A DNA stretch of 64,000 nt from Phanerodontia chrysosporium (GCA_001910725.1 MJGA01000005.1:930001-994000), one strand, 5' to 3'; counted from the first letter of the stretch, positions 22,875 through 40,123 are shown. Numbers and translations are program-made. The notes: generated from the letters alone by a model not told the origin.

Positions 22875-23688
22875 GGTCAATATATTCAAGGCAATTCTCA
22901 TGAGACAATAGAGAGACTGTATACGCGCAGTCCAGTGACCTTTCAAGTGTACACGGTCCGCTGTGTCCTTGAGAGGCGACCGTAGCGGATAGGCAGCGTT
23001 CAAGTGCCTCGGGGAGCACAAAATGCCTCAGAGGTCGCATGTGATGGTCCTCCGTGGCTTGGCATACTCCCTAGGTCCGTGACGGAAATGTGCAAGGTGA
23101 GAGGAACGGCTCTGTTTGAGGTGTTCGTGGAGCACATTCACCGACTGGTGAGACTTTCCAGCTACACGCCGGCTGCTAGAATGCTTCGCATGGTAAAAGA
23201 GCATGAGCTTGCAATGAATGTCGCTTACGTACCAGTCTAAAAGCCTCTCGTACGGCTCACGACCGCAGGACTGTGTCTGCCGGGCATTTATACATCGCAC
23301 GTTGGGCCTGTAGGCGAAAGCCGAGTGCGTTGCTGAAGTGAAGACCAGTGCCGAGTGCAGGCTGGCCTCTGTGCACGTGATCGCTTCCATATCGAGTATG
23401 CAGTGGCGCCGGGCGTGAAACACGGTGTTGTGCAGAGTTGGCTGGTTGTGCTTGCGACCTGGCGACTCTGGTTCTGTTCGTTGTCCACTCTCCAGCTCAG
23501 GCTGCGTCCACCATCACCGGTTGAGCTATCCCAAAGGACGTTGCTTGGGTCAACGTCCTGCACCCCCTCAGCCTCTTTCTGTCGCTCTTTCTAGCCGCCG
23601 CAGCCCTCGTATATCTGGGACACTGTCCTTTAGCAATCACGACCCTGCCTGCACACCTTCATTTGACACAATCTGCTGAGCATTGAAG

Positions 23689-25305
23689 ATGGCGGCCCCT
23701 GTCTCCTCTTACAGGCTGGAGACGCCCCGTGCGCGACCTCCCCACCGGTGCCTATCAGAACCCGCAATACCTCACCTGCGCCTCACCTAAACGGGAGCAA
23801 GGACAGGAAATCTCTTCTCTACGACCTGCCTTCTGCCACACCTACATCACCCCGCCTTAACTCCCCCTCGTCTCCCACCGCTCGTAGCCAGTCTCGAGCA
23901 TCTCGTATCCGTGGGATGACGCCCCCGCCTGGCAGGGCGCCGACCCCCTCTCGTCCTCTCGAGCGAGATCTAGAGAAATTCGCTGACGTCTGCCGCGCAT
24001 GGTGCGTTCACTGTGAAGTCAGCTAATGCATAGTTGCTGATGATGTGCAGGTACTTCAACCAAGACCAAGATGCAGGTCATATTATGGCGCAGACGTTGG
24101 CTACCTTGCCTTCTTCTCATCGTGCACCGTTCTCCCGTCTCCAGGCCCAGATACGCTCCGCTTACCATGCTAGCGTCAACGCTCGACGCACTGCCGAGTT
24201 TCATGCTCGTCTGCACTCAGTCGTGCCAGGAGGCTCTCTGACACCATCTGCGAGATCGCACCCGCACGAACCCCTCGCTCGCAAGGAGCGTTACGAACGG
24301 TTTGAACGGTTCCTCAATACCTGGTGCACGATGAGCATGCCTGGTACGAAGCCGTTTTTTGAGGGCTTATGGGGTGTGATGCGCCTGTCCGTCCTGCCAG
24401 AACATCTCGGCGGAGCTGGTGGCAAGCGAATCGAGTGGCAAATTGACGATGCCGTATTCAAGGAGTCGGCGTAAGTGGTCCTTTTTCGCGTTGATGTACA
24501 TGATTAGTAATCTTTTCCGCAGTGGCAAGGAATTCATGCTCGAAGCTGTGGACGTATTCAAAGGAGTACGTAGCTTTCCACCCATCTTCTGCGTTAATGA
24601 TGATGTTTATCGTGTCGCGATTAGGTCCTTGGTTTTGAAGAGTCGGGCGAGTTGAAACGTTCGCAGTCCATCAGCGGACAAGCACCGTACTCGCCGTTCA
24701 CCCCGCTCTCACCTATTCATTCCCGGTCACAGTCAAGCCCACTTCCAGGCGATTCTTCCTCCCGCGCACGCTCAGGTAAAGCACCGCCAATTGCGTCGAC
24801 GACACAGACCAAGCGCCCTAGAGCGCCTAGCGACCCGTTCGTGGATACCCATACACCGCCCCAGCTCTCAGCCTCCTATTCCTCGGCGAACACCATGGCT
24901 CAACTTTCCACGTCAGGCTCGTCCACCGCCGATGACCCTTCTATGCCCTCTACGCCCCAGACTGAAGTGTCAGACCCCTTCCGCCAGCCGTTGAACGCTC
25001 AGAGCAGTCTGGACTCTGCGGATGCTGATGACTACTTGCGCACCTGGATTGCTCCCGATCTTTCCAACCTCGAATATCTCGAGCTTCTCAAATTGTTCCC
25101 GGCGTTTGTTGTGCGAAACACATTGCCTCGGTTCCCAGTCACCAAGGGCAGGGCCCGTGACATCGAAGCAGGCGAAGAGGGCGTCCGTAGCGAAATCAGG
25201 ATTGGGACGGGAAGGATGTGGATTGGCCACAAGGCGCGCCGTCCCGGATGGCAAGGGAGCTGGTGGATCCGGTTCAAGCTCTGGTTACGGACGCTATTCT
25301 GCTAG
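23689..25305 (+). CDS. Unknown Ser/Pro-rich basidiomycete protein (one apparent frameshift)
   Basis: Function unknown; I have a weak memory of similar Agaricomycete proteins. Exon 1 begins with the ATG at 23689 (MAAPVSSYRLETPRARPP). The frame must change at the CCCC run 23740-23743; one extra C gives a continuous PPPPVPIRTRNTSP. A Ser/Pro/Arg-rich stretch leads into a folded helical domain: LEKFADVCRAWYFNQDQDA, YERFERFLNTWCTMSMPG, then FFEGLWGVMRLSVLPEHLGG. A second disordered region precedes a conserved-looking C-terminus with DLSNLEYLELLKLFPAFV and many Trp (WQGSWWIRFKLWLRTLFC). Introns at about 24002, 24473 and 24567 keep frame. The C-terminal Cys is not a standard CaaX box. Confidence 0.68.
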
Positions 25306-27304
25306 CTCATTCCCATTCGGACACCCCGGCCATGCATTCATCCTATGCCCCATTTCCACTATCATCGCGCATTCTCTCTTCTGCCGTCCCACGACCACCA
25401 CAAGTCCAAGAGCGACAATCCGACATGGACGCTTCCTCCCGTCATACACTTTCGTCCGTCTCCCCCAAAGCAAACTCCTCCGCATGTACAGTTACCAATC
25501 TTCGTCGTTCACCTGCAATCCTTCTGTCGTCAGGCTGACCTGTGATACATACCCGATTGTACCATTCGCCATGTTGCTACTCCTAGGATATGTACAAACA
25601 CCCGGGACGCATTCCGTTTCGCTGCAAGGTTGCGGCGCAGCGGATGAGTCTCCAACATGGACAATCTCGATTGACTGCCGGACGCGCCACAAAGCCGCAA
25701 GTGTTGGCGAGTTCACGCCGTTAGTACCTCGCTTGTCGCAGTTGCGATTCCCACGACGCGTTCACTTTCCCGGTCGGCTGCTCCTGCCATGGTAATACGT
25801 ACTAGGGGTATGGTAAGTGAAGTCGACCTATCGGCGAGCGAAGACCTGCGCCAGACTCTGAATCAATTCTTGCGAAAGCACTCAGCCTCAACCACCCTTT
25901 CCAAGCCTCGAAGATGTATCTATCCGTCTTGAACCTTGTAGTCGAGACTTAGAGTTCATGCAGCGCACGATGAGCGGCGCTTCGTTTCATGTGCTCGCTA
26001 TCGCTATGAACGCGCTTTCCTTCAGGCTCTTTGCACGTTGAATCCTCGGGATCTGTAAGTGATAGAAAAGTTGGCTTTGCAGTTCTGCGGCTCTATCAGC
26101 CACCGACGATCTTACTACACCAGGCTTATATCGTCGCTTGTCCATGTGGCGGCAGCTTCGTGCAAATGGACATGTTTTCTAAAGGTGTTCACGACCGAGC
26201 GGGACTGCTGAAGATCGCGAGCGCAGCCTATTGCGGACGTTACCGATTCCGCTGCAGCACTGCATCCGTGAGCATTCAGCGCATCTGTTGCCGTTCCATG
26301 CTCGCGCCTTTCGTCCCGATAGGCAAGATACAAAACCGCGCCTTCCGCGGTTCTCATTTCATAGATGCATTGTGTATTGCAGGCTCAAAGTGCGGCGCAG
26401 TCCCATACACTCGGGATTTTAGCTTTCAAGCATTCCACAGCGGTGGCACGGCTGAGCGCAGGTGACTCGATTGGCTGCTCGTGACGGCGGCACTGATGGA
26501 CGTCGGCACTGCCCTTTGGGCTGGCGTTCCCGAGCGTTCTCATCCCCCGTAGCCACGAGGGCTCCGGCAACAACAGGTACGTCCTCGGTCCCGGTGCCAG
26601 CGAGTCTTCCGCTCACACGCGATGCACGAGCAGGTTTGGGGCTGCCGAATGAATTGCGCGTCGCGCTCGCCGTACGTCACGTCCGTCCTCGGACGTCCCC
26701 CCCTGCAGCGCGAAGTTCTGTGGTCAGTACCCACTCCACCAGGGCAATTGATACCGGAGGGCGCAGATCTTGAGCCTAGGCTTGCCTGACGATGTTGTCC
26801 AGACCTCCGAGGTGTTGTCGTAGAAAATGCCACACCACAGGCAGCGTGGCTTGTGGCGAAGCACTGAGCAGACAGCGAGGAGTGCAGGACACGTCCCGGT
26901 TTTGCCCATGCAGGCTGATCATGTCGACCCTGTATGCGGAATGTGCCTGGTGCTTCTGTACCCCTCGACGCGTATTCCGTCCATTCCGCTTTCTCGCGGT
27001 GCTCGACACGTAAAATTGGGAAAGCGGAGGCAGAGCGTTTCCTTGCAATATTCGCACTGGGGCCCATGGGGCCGTAGAGTTGGGCGTAACCGTACAAGGC
27101 TGTCCTTTCCGTTCCGAAGCCCTAATTACAATGTGCTGTGGCTATGAAGAGGTAGAACGTCTCACGGCACGTGTGAACGTAGTCTGCGTCAGCTAGGTCG
27201 TATAGGACACGGGTAAGGCGAGACAGCCCGACGGAGAGTCTATCGAGGCACAGGAGCTCGAAGACGTCTGAGGGTAGGTACTTGGGCTGATAGGGGTCGG
27301 TTCT
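25306..27304. other. 2-kb stretch with no supported gene
   Basis: Several open frames occur on both strands (plus 25,022-25,795; plus 26,031-26,465; minus 27,097-26,540), but none shows a known motif, a good start context or splice-consistent extension. The first 500 bp continue the Ser/Thr/Pro-like composition of the gene before it and may be its 3' UTR. Confidence 0.45.
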
Positions 27305-28964
27305 TCAGTGCCTTGGGTCGAGTTCGAGGTTCGCCCTCAGTTGCGCGTTCTCGGCCTGGAGACTGCAAGCAGATACCAGGGTCAACGAGTATTGCTCCAC
27401 GCCAATCTGGACGGAGTACACGCATGGCACTGACCACTGTATCTTGCCCTCGAGTTCGGCAATCCGCTTCATCTTCACGCGGATGCTCTTCTCCGACGCA
27501 ATTTGCTTGCGTTCTAGCTTACGGATGTAGGCCGGCATGCCCGCCAATGCCTCTAAGTGCGCAGCAACGCTGTCGGCAGATGGTGTGATACTCGGACCTT
27601 GCACCGTGTGCTGCTGGGAGCGTATGGATGAAAGGTCCTGATAGAACAGTTGCCACGAGCGAGAGGCAGAGGTCCGTTCAGCCGACGAACGACGGTGCGC
27701 GCGTCTCGCAGCTGACATACCCGCACCACGTCGCTCTGTGGTCTTACAAAGGGCGCAATGCCAACCGAACGCTTTGTGTCCCGTCTCGGTGGAGAGTTCG
27801 CCGTTCTTCGCTTCGTCGACTGAGTTACAAAAATCTCGCGAATCAGCAGCCGGGAGATGGCGTCAGTCGTTCGACTGACCTTGCCAGTGTACCTATCAAT
27901 ACTGCGTAATAAATCATTAGGATGATTACAGGTGTCTCTGCGAAGGCATTCATCGGAGCCTGTTGCGGGTGCACACCATGGTTTGTAGGAGGAAGGAGGG
28001 CTGCTGCCGGCGATAGTGTCTGGCTCATCTGGTACAACCCTCTTGCGCAAAGATGCAGAGAGAGACCCGGACGAGCTTCGTGTATGTTGACCATCTTCAT
28101 CTTCTAGTGTTCTGGAACAGGATGGACCAGCAGGGTCCTCCAACAGTGGTTGGTCTGAATCTGATGCTCGATAAAACACCATTAGCATGACACAAGGAGC
28201 TATACGCGCTTTGAAAGCAAGCCACCATCATAGGAACGTTTGTCTGCTTGTGACTTTTGTCTGTATGAGATCAGCAAAGATGGCAAAGGGCCGTAGAGGA
28301 GCAAGACCTACGCTGCACGGTACTGCCAGTATGAATCTCCCTCAAAGTCACTGCCAGTGTCTATGTGCGGCGCATATATGCTGCTGTCTAATGAGAGAGA
28401 GGGCTCTGCAGGCGAACTGGAGGGTAGATATGGTGCATAGCTGCTGTATTTGGGCGACTCCGACCACGTTGAGGGTGTGGATGGATTCTGAGCACCTAGT
28501 TCAGCCTCTTCATCCGGGACCGTGCTCATGACAAGCTCATCCGCCCATACTGTGCGTATTGTTCAGCAACCACGACTGAAAGGGATGAAGGTCTCGACTC
28601 AACGGAAGAAATTGCATCGATCAGGATCTGACCTTGGCTTAGAGCACGAGTAAAATTCACTGCATTACTAGGTCAGCGATCCCTACATTTGCCATACGGG
28701 ATCTCGGGTGTTTGGAGAGGCTCATGGTGCTTATTCTCTTACCACTCACCGCTCCGGATTCTTATCCGTCTTGCTTTCCCTGAGGACCGCGACAAGCTGA
28801 TGCTTGTAACAGACCACGTTGCCTGCATCGTCGAACGGACCCGCCCGGTGTGAGTAGACGGGTATGGCCATCTGTCTCCCCGTGTCTTGTGCATGCGAAC
28901 CCGCCGACATCCTGGACCAGTCGTGGGTGAATAGTTGAGGTCGAGCTGCCGGCGGGAACTCCAT
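27305..28964 (-). CDS. Unknown protein with C-terminal coiled coil (tentative model)
   Basis: Exon 1 (from the ATG at 28964) encodes MEFPPAARPQLFTHDWSRMS and VVCYKHQLVAVLRESK. The next exon reads NAVNFTRALSQGQILIDAIS, followed by an acidic Ser/Pro-rich part (STVPDEEAELGAQNPS; SGSDFEGDSYWQYR appears after an intron as GSDFEGDSYWQYR). A disordered segment with SDSDQPLLEDPAGPS follows, and then a terminal coiled coil: HLEALAGMPAYIRKLERKQ and MKRIAELEGKIQ joined to QAENAQLRANLELDPRH. The coiled coil resembles the end of the gene at 41516. Three internal exon junctions are one base short; each would be cured by a G next to the donor (near 28,617, 28,319 and 28,208). The middle of the model is therefore uncertain. 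It shares a 163-bp divergent promoter with CASP. Confidence 0.5.
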
Positions 28965-29127
28965 TTCTAGGCAAAGCGCCTCCAGGCGCCCACAACACGG
29001 TAGCGCCGATGATGAGGCAACGCTCTCGCCGCGCCCTCCACGTCCTCGACTGCTCCGATCGCGTCGTCCGGCGATATACATGCACCAGCACTTGTCTACC
29101 TCTTCTGTATAGTTTCTTGTTGAAAAT

Positions 29128-32033
29128 ATGGCAGAGACGAACTTCTCCGGTGCTCTTGCTACCTGGAAAGGTCTGTCTGTTCGGCTTCCAGACGCGGGCT
29201 ACTGCTTACCGTCTGTCGGTAGAGATCAACCTCTCCGAGCTCCAGAAGACTCTGGATGCACAAGGAATTGAGCTTGTTGAGAACCAAAAGGAGAGCGTAG
29301 TTGGTAGAAAAGCGCTAGCAGATAGGACGAAAGGTGCGTGCACACATGCATCCCCTGGCCAATCTTCCAACGCGCTGAATAGGCTATCGCGTCCAGAGTT
29401 CAAAAAGATCCCTGATGAGGAGAAACTGAATGCGTTCAAAGGGCTGCTCAAAGGTGAATGTACGCGCCGCATCTTACAGCAACGGCGGGGCTTACACGGC
29501 TTCGCGCAGCTTACCAGACTGAGATTGACAACCTCACGAAGCGGTCCAAAGCAGCAGAGAACGCGTTCTTGAACGTGTACAAGGTCTTGGCTGAGGCGCC
29601 AGATCCATACCCGCTTCTTGAGGCAGCGGTGGTACGTTGGACCCCTGCAAGAAGGTTGGCGTAATCTGACAAGTCAACGCAGGACCAGACTGTCAAAGTT
29701 GCCGAGGCTCGTGAGCTGGAAGTCGAGCTTCAAAGAGTGAAGGATGAGAATGCAGATCTCAAGAAACGTCTGAACGAGGTGTCTTCGCTTGAGTCTGCTA
29801 AGAAGAGGGCCGAAACAAGAGCAGAGCAGCTCGAGCAGCGGGTGCGCCGCTCAGTTAGGACGTCATCGCAGAGTGCAACTGACATATCCTTCTTCGGTCC
29901 AGATGGAGGAGATGATACAGGAGAAAGTTGCTCAGAAGGAGAATGAGCTCAATGCAACCTATGATGAGAGGATACGCAACTACGAGGAACGGTTTGTGCT
30001 ATCCCGGCTCAAATTCTGTTCTCTTGCTTATTTGCCCGAGTACAGTGAGCAGGACCTACAGCGTCAGGTCGCTCTCGCGAAAACTCAACTTCGGGAGCTG
30101 AGGACATCTAATGAATCTAATCAAGCGAAGCTACTGGACCATACACAAAGGCAAGGTATGTATGAAGCTGTATCGCAGAGACCTTGCGAGCCCAACCCAT
30201 CGTATTCTACGAGACTGAGCTTCAGGCGCCCACAGACCAAGAGGTTGTTGCTAAGCTCGCCGAGTTGGACATGATGGTCGCAGATCTCGAACGCGCAAAT
30301 AGCCGTGTCGTCACCGTTGAGCGGAGAAACGTGCGTGTTATCCTAACTTCTGTAGGTTTTGCGGCTAATTAAGAAGCATGCATACAGGAGCTTCTTCGGG
30401 CGGAAATCGAGGCTATCAAGAGCGGAAATGAGAGCTCTGAAAGGTACGCGCTGTTCATCATCCCAACCGTGACACATTATTGACGTTACCAGGCTTAAGG
30501 AGCTTGAAACTAAAGTCGCCGAACTGGAGTCAGAGACCGATCGGTTGTCACATGCATTGGAGGCTCAGAAGACTGTAACGCTGGAAGCGCAGGCAAAGGC
30601 TGCCAAGCAGATTGAAGAGGTCTCGAAGGAGCTTCAGAAAAAGGTATAGTTTGTGTTGCTACTCTGCACAATCAGCGTTGACATAGCTATGCATGGATAG
30701 ACAGCAGAGACTGAGCAGTTACGACAAAGACTCAAGCAGTACTCGGACTACGATGAAATCAAACGCGAGCTTGAGATCATGAAGGTCAGCTGTTGCGATA
30801 CATCGTAGTAACTGATGTCGACTGAGGGGCGGTTCTAGTATGTGGAGTTCGCCGGCGTGGACGAAGACGATGACGCGGAAACGCTCGTGAGCGAGGGCGG
30901 CTCAAGTGATGCTCTGGGCTTGCACTTGCCAAATCCCAACGCGGATAAAGCAAATGCACAGAACGGAAAGTCTCTTGAAGTGCTTCTTGCTATCAAGAAC
31001 AAGAAGCTGCTGGAAGAGCTGACTAGATTCCGCGTACGTAAAAAAACCGGACATATACCGCCACAGGTCATTGACAATTTATCCCACAAGATCTTGCATG
31101 GCGAACTGGAAGCTCAGCTGTTATCAGTCCAAGGCGACCTCGTTAACGCTGAAGCTGAGCTGGAAAAGCAGCGAATGTTGAATGAGAAGCTCGAAAACGA
31201 TCTGATGCAAATTCAAGCGCATGAACGGACCTCGAAGCCTGGCAACGGCAACAGTATGATAGATACAGACGATGTCCTAGCTGGGTTGGACCTTGGCAAG
31301 AAGACAGGGGTCAGTCCGGCCCGAATTGCATTGCACCAGCGCACTTATACGTCGACTAGGCTTCTCCTGCCAGAAACAGCCCTATACCCTTTGCATCGTC
31401 GGCAGACACATCGATCCTGCCGATTGTGACGGGCCAGAGAGACCGTTTCCGCCAACGAAATGCGGAGCTTGAGGAAGAATTGCGGAAACAGTTCAATACC
31501 ATCTCCGAGCTTCGTGCGGAGGTTCGCCAGTCTCTGCAGGCCCATTTGATATACATCGCTGACTCGCGACTCTGTATCAGGTGAAGAGCCTCCAGCAAGA
31601 CAACCTCAAGCTGTACGAGAAGGTGCGCTACATGCAGAGTTATCGCGAAGACGCCGCACACCGGCCCTCGACTCTGGATCCTATTCCTGCAAACGCAGCA
31701 GGTCGCTCAGATGATATGAGCAAGTACCGCGCGCGATAGTGAGTAAAGGATATCTCCTTCTGAGCTCTATTAACTTCTTGTCAAAACAGTGAGGAGGCGA
31801 TGAACCCCTTCCAGGCATTCCGCGGCCGAGAAGCGACAAGGGCGTACGAGTCGCTCAACGTTCTTGAACGTGGGGTGCTCGTGCTCACGCGGGCGATACT
31901 GGGCAACCGGCGTACAAGGACTGCATTCATCGTCTACGCCATCTTCTTGCACATGCTGGTCATGTTTACTACTTACGAGTGCACAACCTCGTCTGGCTCC
32001 GGACTCCAGAAACAACCAAGCCCATACAGCTAA
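29128..32033 (+). CDS. Golgi coiled-coil protein CASP
   Basis: Golgi membrane tether of the CASP/Coy1 family (budding yeast COY1), acting in intra-Golgi retrograde traffic. Starts [14 protein letters not shown], then heptad-rich coiled coil over about 600 residues ([52 protein letters not shown]). The C-terminus is diagnostic: [40 protein letters not shown], then a single transmembrane anchor ([16 protein letters not shown]) and a short luminal tail. About eleven exons. The intron ending at about 30,237 joins HTQRQ to [19 protein letters not shown], leaving out a conspicuous frame inside the intron. No frameshift seen. Stop TAA at 32031-32033. Confidence 0.9.
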
Positions 32034-32127
32034 TTGCGCACCACCACCTATTATTTATTCGTACAGTACATTACACGGAGTATGGATGGCAAATACGTAT
32101 GATGCTTGAGGTTAGAGCGTGAAGCGG

Positions 32128-34433
32128 CTACCGAGGTGGTGGCGGTTTGCCAGTGGTATTCTTCAGCCGCCAAAATGTCATCGCCTTCTCTGCAGCATCT
32201 AGAACGGGCTTCATAGCCTGAAAACACGTCGCTCAGCTTTCGGATGATCATAGTCGCAGAGACAGCACGCATACCGTGTGTATTTTGTTAGGGTCGACTC
32301 CAAGTGAGAACGCGCCCTGTTTCAAGGCTTCGACCTTTTCGTGCGTCCGTTCCAGATATCCAATCATTTTGGCCGCTTTCGCTGCTTTCTGCGCCGGATT
32401 GAGTGTAGAAACAGTGGGAAAATCGGTCGGCGGCGGGTATATCGCGAGCCAGAACTGTCGCAGGAACTCGTTCGCGGCTGTTTGCGTAGCAGTCATCTGG
32501 CGGTAGAGATGTTCAGGTATATCGTCTACTGGATGGTCAGACATATTATGATAACAGGGCAACGTTCCGTGGACTAACCCTTGCGCATCTTGACCTCGAG
32601 GCGAGCGGCAACGTTTTGCGTCATTTCTTTCAGCGCAGCATCACCTGCTTTGCGATCAATCTTGAGCTGGCTAAGGTGCAGGGACCAGTCTTTTAGTTGG
32701 TCCCTGGCTTCCCGTACGGCTGCTTTGACCGAGATCTAACAGAGAATGTGAACGCGGTCTTCGTCGTTGATTTCATATAGGCATACCGGTGTAGTGCTAT
32801 CATCCGCGTTCTTGGAGCGGCCCTCGAAATATCTCTGGCTGTCTAGATTGTTGAGCGTGATGCCAGTCGACGACTGATTGTCGTGGAGGTCTTCAAGATC
32901 CAGTTGGGCATATCGCTGTTGAAATTCAGCACCAGTTACTAAAGCTGCGGCTAAGTATCCACTTACTTCTCCCGAACTGCCCTCTATTCGTCTACGCTTA
33001 TTCGGGGTATCACCACTGTACGATAATCAGTGAAGAGCGGCCCTCTCCCCAGGAGGTATACGCACAGTACTGAGTCGAGAAGTCTCCCAGAGTGCTCATT
33101 GAACTTTCTGATCAACGGCAAGACAGCCCGCTGCTTTCCCGCTTGCATCGTGATATCCTTCTCATTCCCTGTCTACGCGTGTCGGAGTTTAGCATAGAGT
33201 ATGCATGCAACACAAGTGGACCTACCTCGCCGTGGTCTTCTAGGGTAGCACCAAGATCAATGAAGATGTCCACCCTGTCCTCGCGTAGCCGACGCGGTTC
33301 CAGCTCTGGTGAGATGTGTCAATACTGTGGCATAGTCTTGCTCTCGCGTCTTTACCATCGTCTTCCTTCTCCAAATATTTGTCGAAAATAGGGTCATCCT
33401 TCACGACATGCTGAGTTGCCGCTGAGCGAATAGATGCCCTGTGAGCATTAAATAACTTCGATTGGAAGTAACGCTGCCAGAACTGAGGCTCGGTCATCTG
33501 AAATGCACGTTAGCATACGAGCATAATATTCTAGTACCAATACGTGCATTCTTGTCTACATTCTCTTCGAACGCCCGCTTGACCACGGGATACTCGTCGA
33601 AGATATCTAGTTTGAGCTGAGGAGTAATCACGATCTTGATCTCCCCATCGACCGTCTGAGGCCGTGGGTCTACCAATTGGCCAGGCTTGCCCTTTCTCTG
33701 AGACTCTTGAGCTTTCTGAGCCAGAAGAATATGCTAGGGCCAAGTATTGAGCGTCGCGATGGAGGAAACAACCACGGTACATACCTGTCTTCCTTCCCAG
33801 AATTCATCTTCGGTAATCTGACGACTCATGACCAGCTCACGGTGTAGAGCAGCAAGCTCAGGATTATTCAGGAGAACGCGTATCCGGAGCTGATAGTCGG
33901 CTGTCGGGTCGGATGTCGGCGTTCCTGGTGTTCTAATATCGCTTGCCACAGAGGGTGCGCGGGATGTGGACGGACGCGACGCCAGCGGAGGTCGCGGGCT
34001 AGGCACATTGCTAGGGGTTTGTGCAGAGACTGGAGTTATGGGAGGCGGTACTGAGGCAGACGCGTTCACGCCCCGCCTGTTCTGGCCGATGATATTGGTG
34101 AGCTCGGTCTTGAACCTCTCTCGCTCCGAGACAGCGACGGCCTGAGGCGCGAGGAACGTAAAGTTGTGGCCGGCCTCATCAGACACGAGTCCTAGTTTCA
34201 GTCTGACCTGCGCCGCACCCTCCTTGCTGCAGAAGAGGGCTTGCCCGATTATCAGCAATGCACGGGTCGCGGTTGCGTGGGGTCGTGTCCTCACATGCAG
34301 CCTCAGAATGCGGAATTTTTATTGAAGGGGCTTTCTTCCCATCCTGAGTCCATTGCAGATGGGTCGCTGTGAGCTCGAGGGTGCCCGGTAGCTTTTTGTA
34401 GGACGCCTTTGCGGTGAGAGTGGTGGAAGGCAT
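32128..34433 (-). CDS. TFB1: TFIIH subunit 1 (Tfb1/p62)
   Basis: Core subunit of general transcription factor TFIIH, used in transcription initiation and nucleotide-excision repair. The N-terminal PH-like domain starts MPSTTLTAKASYKKLPGTLE and, after intron 1, SKEGAAQVRLKLGLVSDE with FTFLAPQAVAVSERERFK. A Pro/Ser linker leads to two BSD domains: ELAALHRELVMSRQITEDEF, then AFEENV followed after an intron by MTEPQFWQRYFQSKLF. The helical C-terminal part includes DDIPEHLYRQMTATQTAANE and ends PVLDAAEKAMTFW. Intron 1 runs from GCAT to CCCTC and is in phase. Start at 34433; the frame upstream has no ATG. Stop at 32128. No frameshift found. Confidence 0.9.
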
Positions 34434-34560
34434 GAGCACGGCGGGCGTCTGTGAAGAGACAGGTTATATGAGGTAAGCTGCAAAGCGTAAGCAGCAATGT
34501 TCCTGGCCTTCTAATTGCCTCAACCCCGCTTGACTCACTCAACCCAAACTTCCACAGCCA
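34434..34560. promoter_or_regulatory. 127-bp divergent promoter (TFB1 / PHOSPHO-like)
   Basis: Only 127 bp separate the ATG codons of two divergent genes, so both core promoters must lie in or overlap this interval. No clear TATA box on either side; pyrimidine-rich sequence precedes the plus-strand ATG. Confidence 0.6.
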
Positions 34561-35603
34561 TGGACCCACGCGTAGAGAGGCAGCTCGTCGTCTTCGACTT
34601 CGACTGGTAAGCAGACGGCGGCACATTCCTCACTTTGCGCTCAGCAGATCTCAGGTCACTGGCAGACCAGGACACTGACCGATGGATCTTCGAGGTCCTC
34701 GCGCCAGACCTTCGCCGGAAGATGAAGAACCTCAAGGAAGAGATCCAGTGGACTGACTTGGTGTAAGACGCGTCCTCTGCTGGGTCACGGATTGTATATT
34801 TATCTCTCTTCACAGTGCCCAGTCCTTGCGCGAGTTGCACGCGCGTGGCGGAACCAGGGAAGACATTGAGGGCGCCCTCAAAATTATGCCATTCGTGCGT
34901 GCCATATATCATTTGTTCTTGCAGTAAAACGAACACATGTCGAACAGCATCCTGCAATGAAGCGCGCTGTTCTGAAAGCGAAGGAGAAGGCCAACCCGAA
35001 GACGACCTTCCTCTGCCTCTCCAACGCCAATCAGGTGTTCATTTCGACCATCCTAAAGGTACGCGTCTGTCCTCTACATCTGTAGCTATCCTCAACTTCG
35101 GTACTAGGAGCGCGGTCTTGAGAACCTTTTCGACGAAATCATCACCAACCCTGCCGAATGGGATCCCTCAGGCCTGCTCAAGCTCCGGCGGCGCGTCGAT
35201 CCCGCCGGTCCCCAGCACAAATGCCAGGTCGGGTGCAGTCCCAACATGTGCAAAGGTATACTACCTCCGCGAGGATCTTCTTCTCCCGTACTGAATGGAG
35301 AACCTCCAGGTGAGGAACTGGACGCGTTCTTGGCGCGCAACCAGCCTGCGTTCGACCGCGTCATCTACATCGGCGACGGGTCGAACGACTTCTGTCCCAT
35401 CCTGCGCCTACGGAGGTGTGTGCTCCGTCCGCTGGGTGCCTCGGTCTGTTCTGATTTCTGGCAGCGAAGACATTGTGCTATGCCGCACGTACCGCGGGCT
35501 GCAGAAGCGTATCCAAAAGGAGGGCGAGTCCGCAGGCCTCAAGTGCCAGGTGCACTACTGGGCTGGCGCTTGGGAGGTCGAGGAACTCTTCGAGAAGATA
35601 TAG
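34561..35603 (+). CDS. HAD phosphatase, PHOSPHO1/2-like (PLP or phosphocholine phosphatase)
   Basis: HAD-superfamily phosphatase related to PHOSPHO1/PHOSPHO2, acting on phosphoethanolamine/phosphocholine or pyridoxal phosphate; the substrate cannot be fixed from sequence. Motif I is LVVFDFDW joined to SLADQDTDRW after the first intron (nucleophile Asp in DFDWS). Motif II (Thr/Ser) is in TTFLCLSNANQVFI, a basic motif III in the middle, and motif IV is IYIGDGSNDFCPILRL. The family-typical Cys-rich segment QHKCQVGCSPNMCKG, characteristic of PHOSPHO proteins, is present. About seven exons, some of them only 50-70 nt. Length about 270 residues, normal. No frameshift seen. Confidence 0.88.
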
Positions 35604-36050
35604 ACACGCTCAGCGAAGTAGCCTGCCCCGGGCATAGAATATCTCCGCTGCACGAATATACCGTCACAATCTTGAGATCGACAAGGGGCTTTCTGTATTG
35701 ACATCGCCGCGTTGTTTCTCGGATACAGTGCATGGAAATCTGTATTTGCGGGACCCTGGGCAGATACATTGACAGGAGCGATAGCGACCTGCACCATTGG
35801 GCTTGTCATATCGTACAATACCTATCAGTGGGCGAGACCTCATCCCCAAGGATATGGGTTCAGAGCATGCAATGAGACATGAATGAGAGAAAATGGAACG
35901 TGAAATGCAGATAACAGAGCGCAACATGAGTTATGTACCGTGGGATCGTTTTAGAACAAGAACGTGGAAAGCAGCCTTCATCGATATCACCAGTGACATG
36001 TCCGTAATCCTCCAGCGAGTGAGCACCGAGCACCGAGCACCACCGTGCCC
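35604..36050. other. Convergent intergenic region
   Basis: 3' UTRs of the phosphatase (plus) and YAK1 (minus). A short tandem motif, GAGCACC three times, sits at 36,022-36,043. No gene seen. Confidence 0.5.

Positions 36051-40123
<4,073 letters not shown>

Noticed and set aside
25022..25795. 257-codon open frame extending past the 23689 gene
   Set aside because: It is a shifted reading of the real C-terminal exon and then of 3' flank; the true frame ends naturally at LRTLFC.
30155..30178. A 23-nt intron or a frameshift in CASP
   Set aside because: A normal intron of about 84 nt ending at 30,237 joins HTQRQ to DQEVVAKL, the family sequence.
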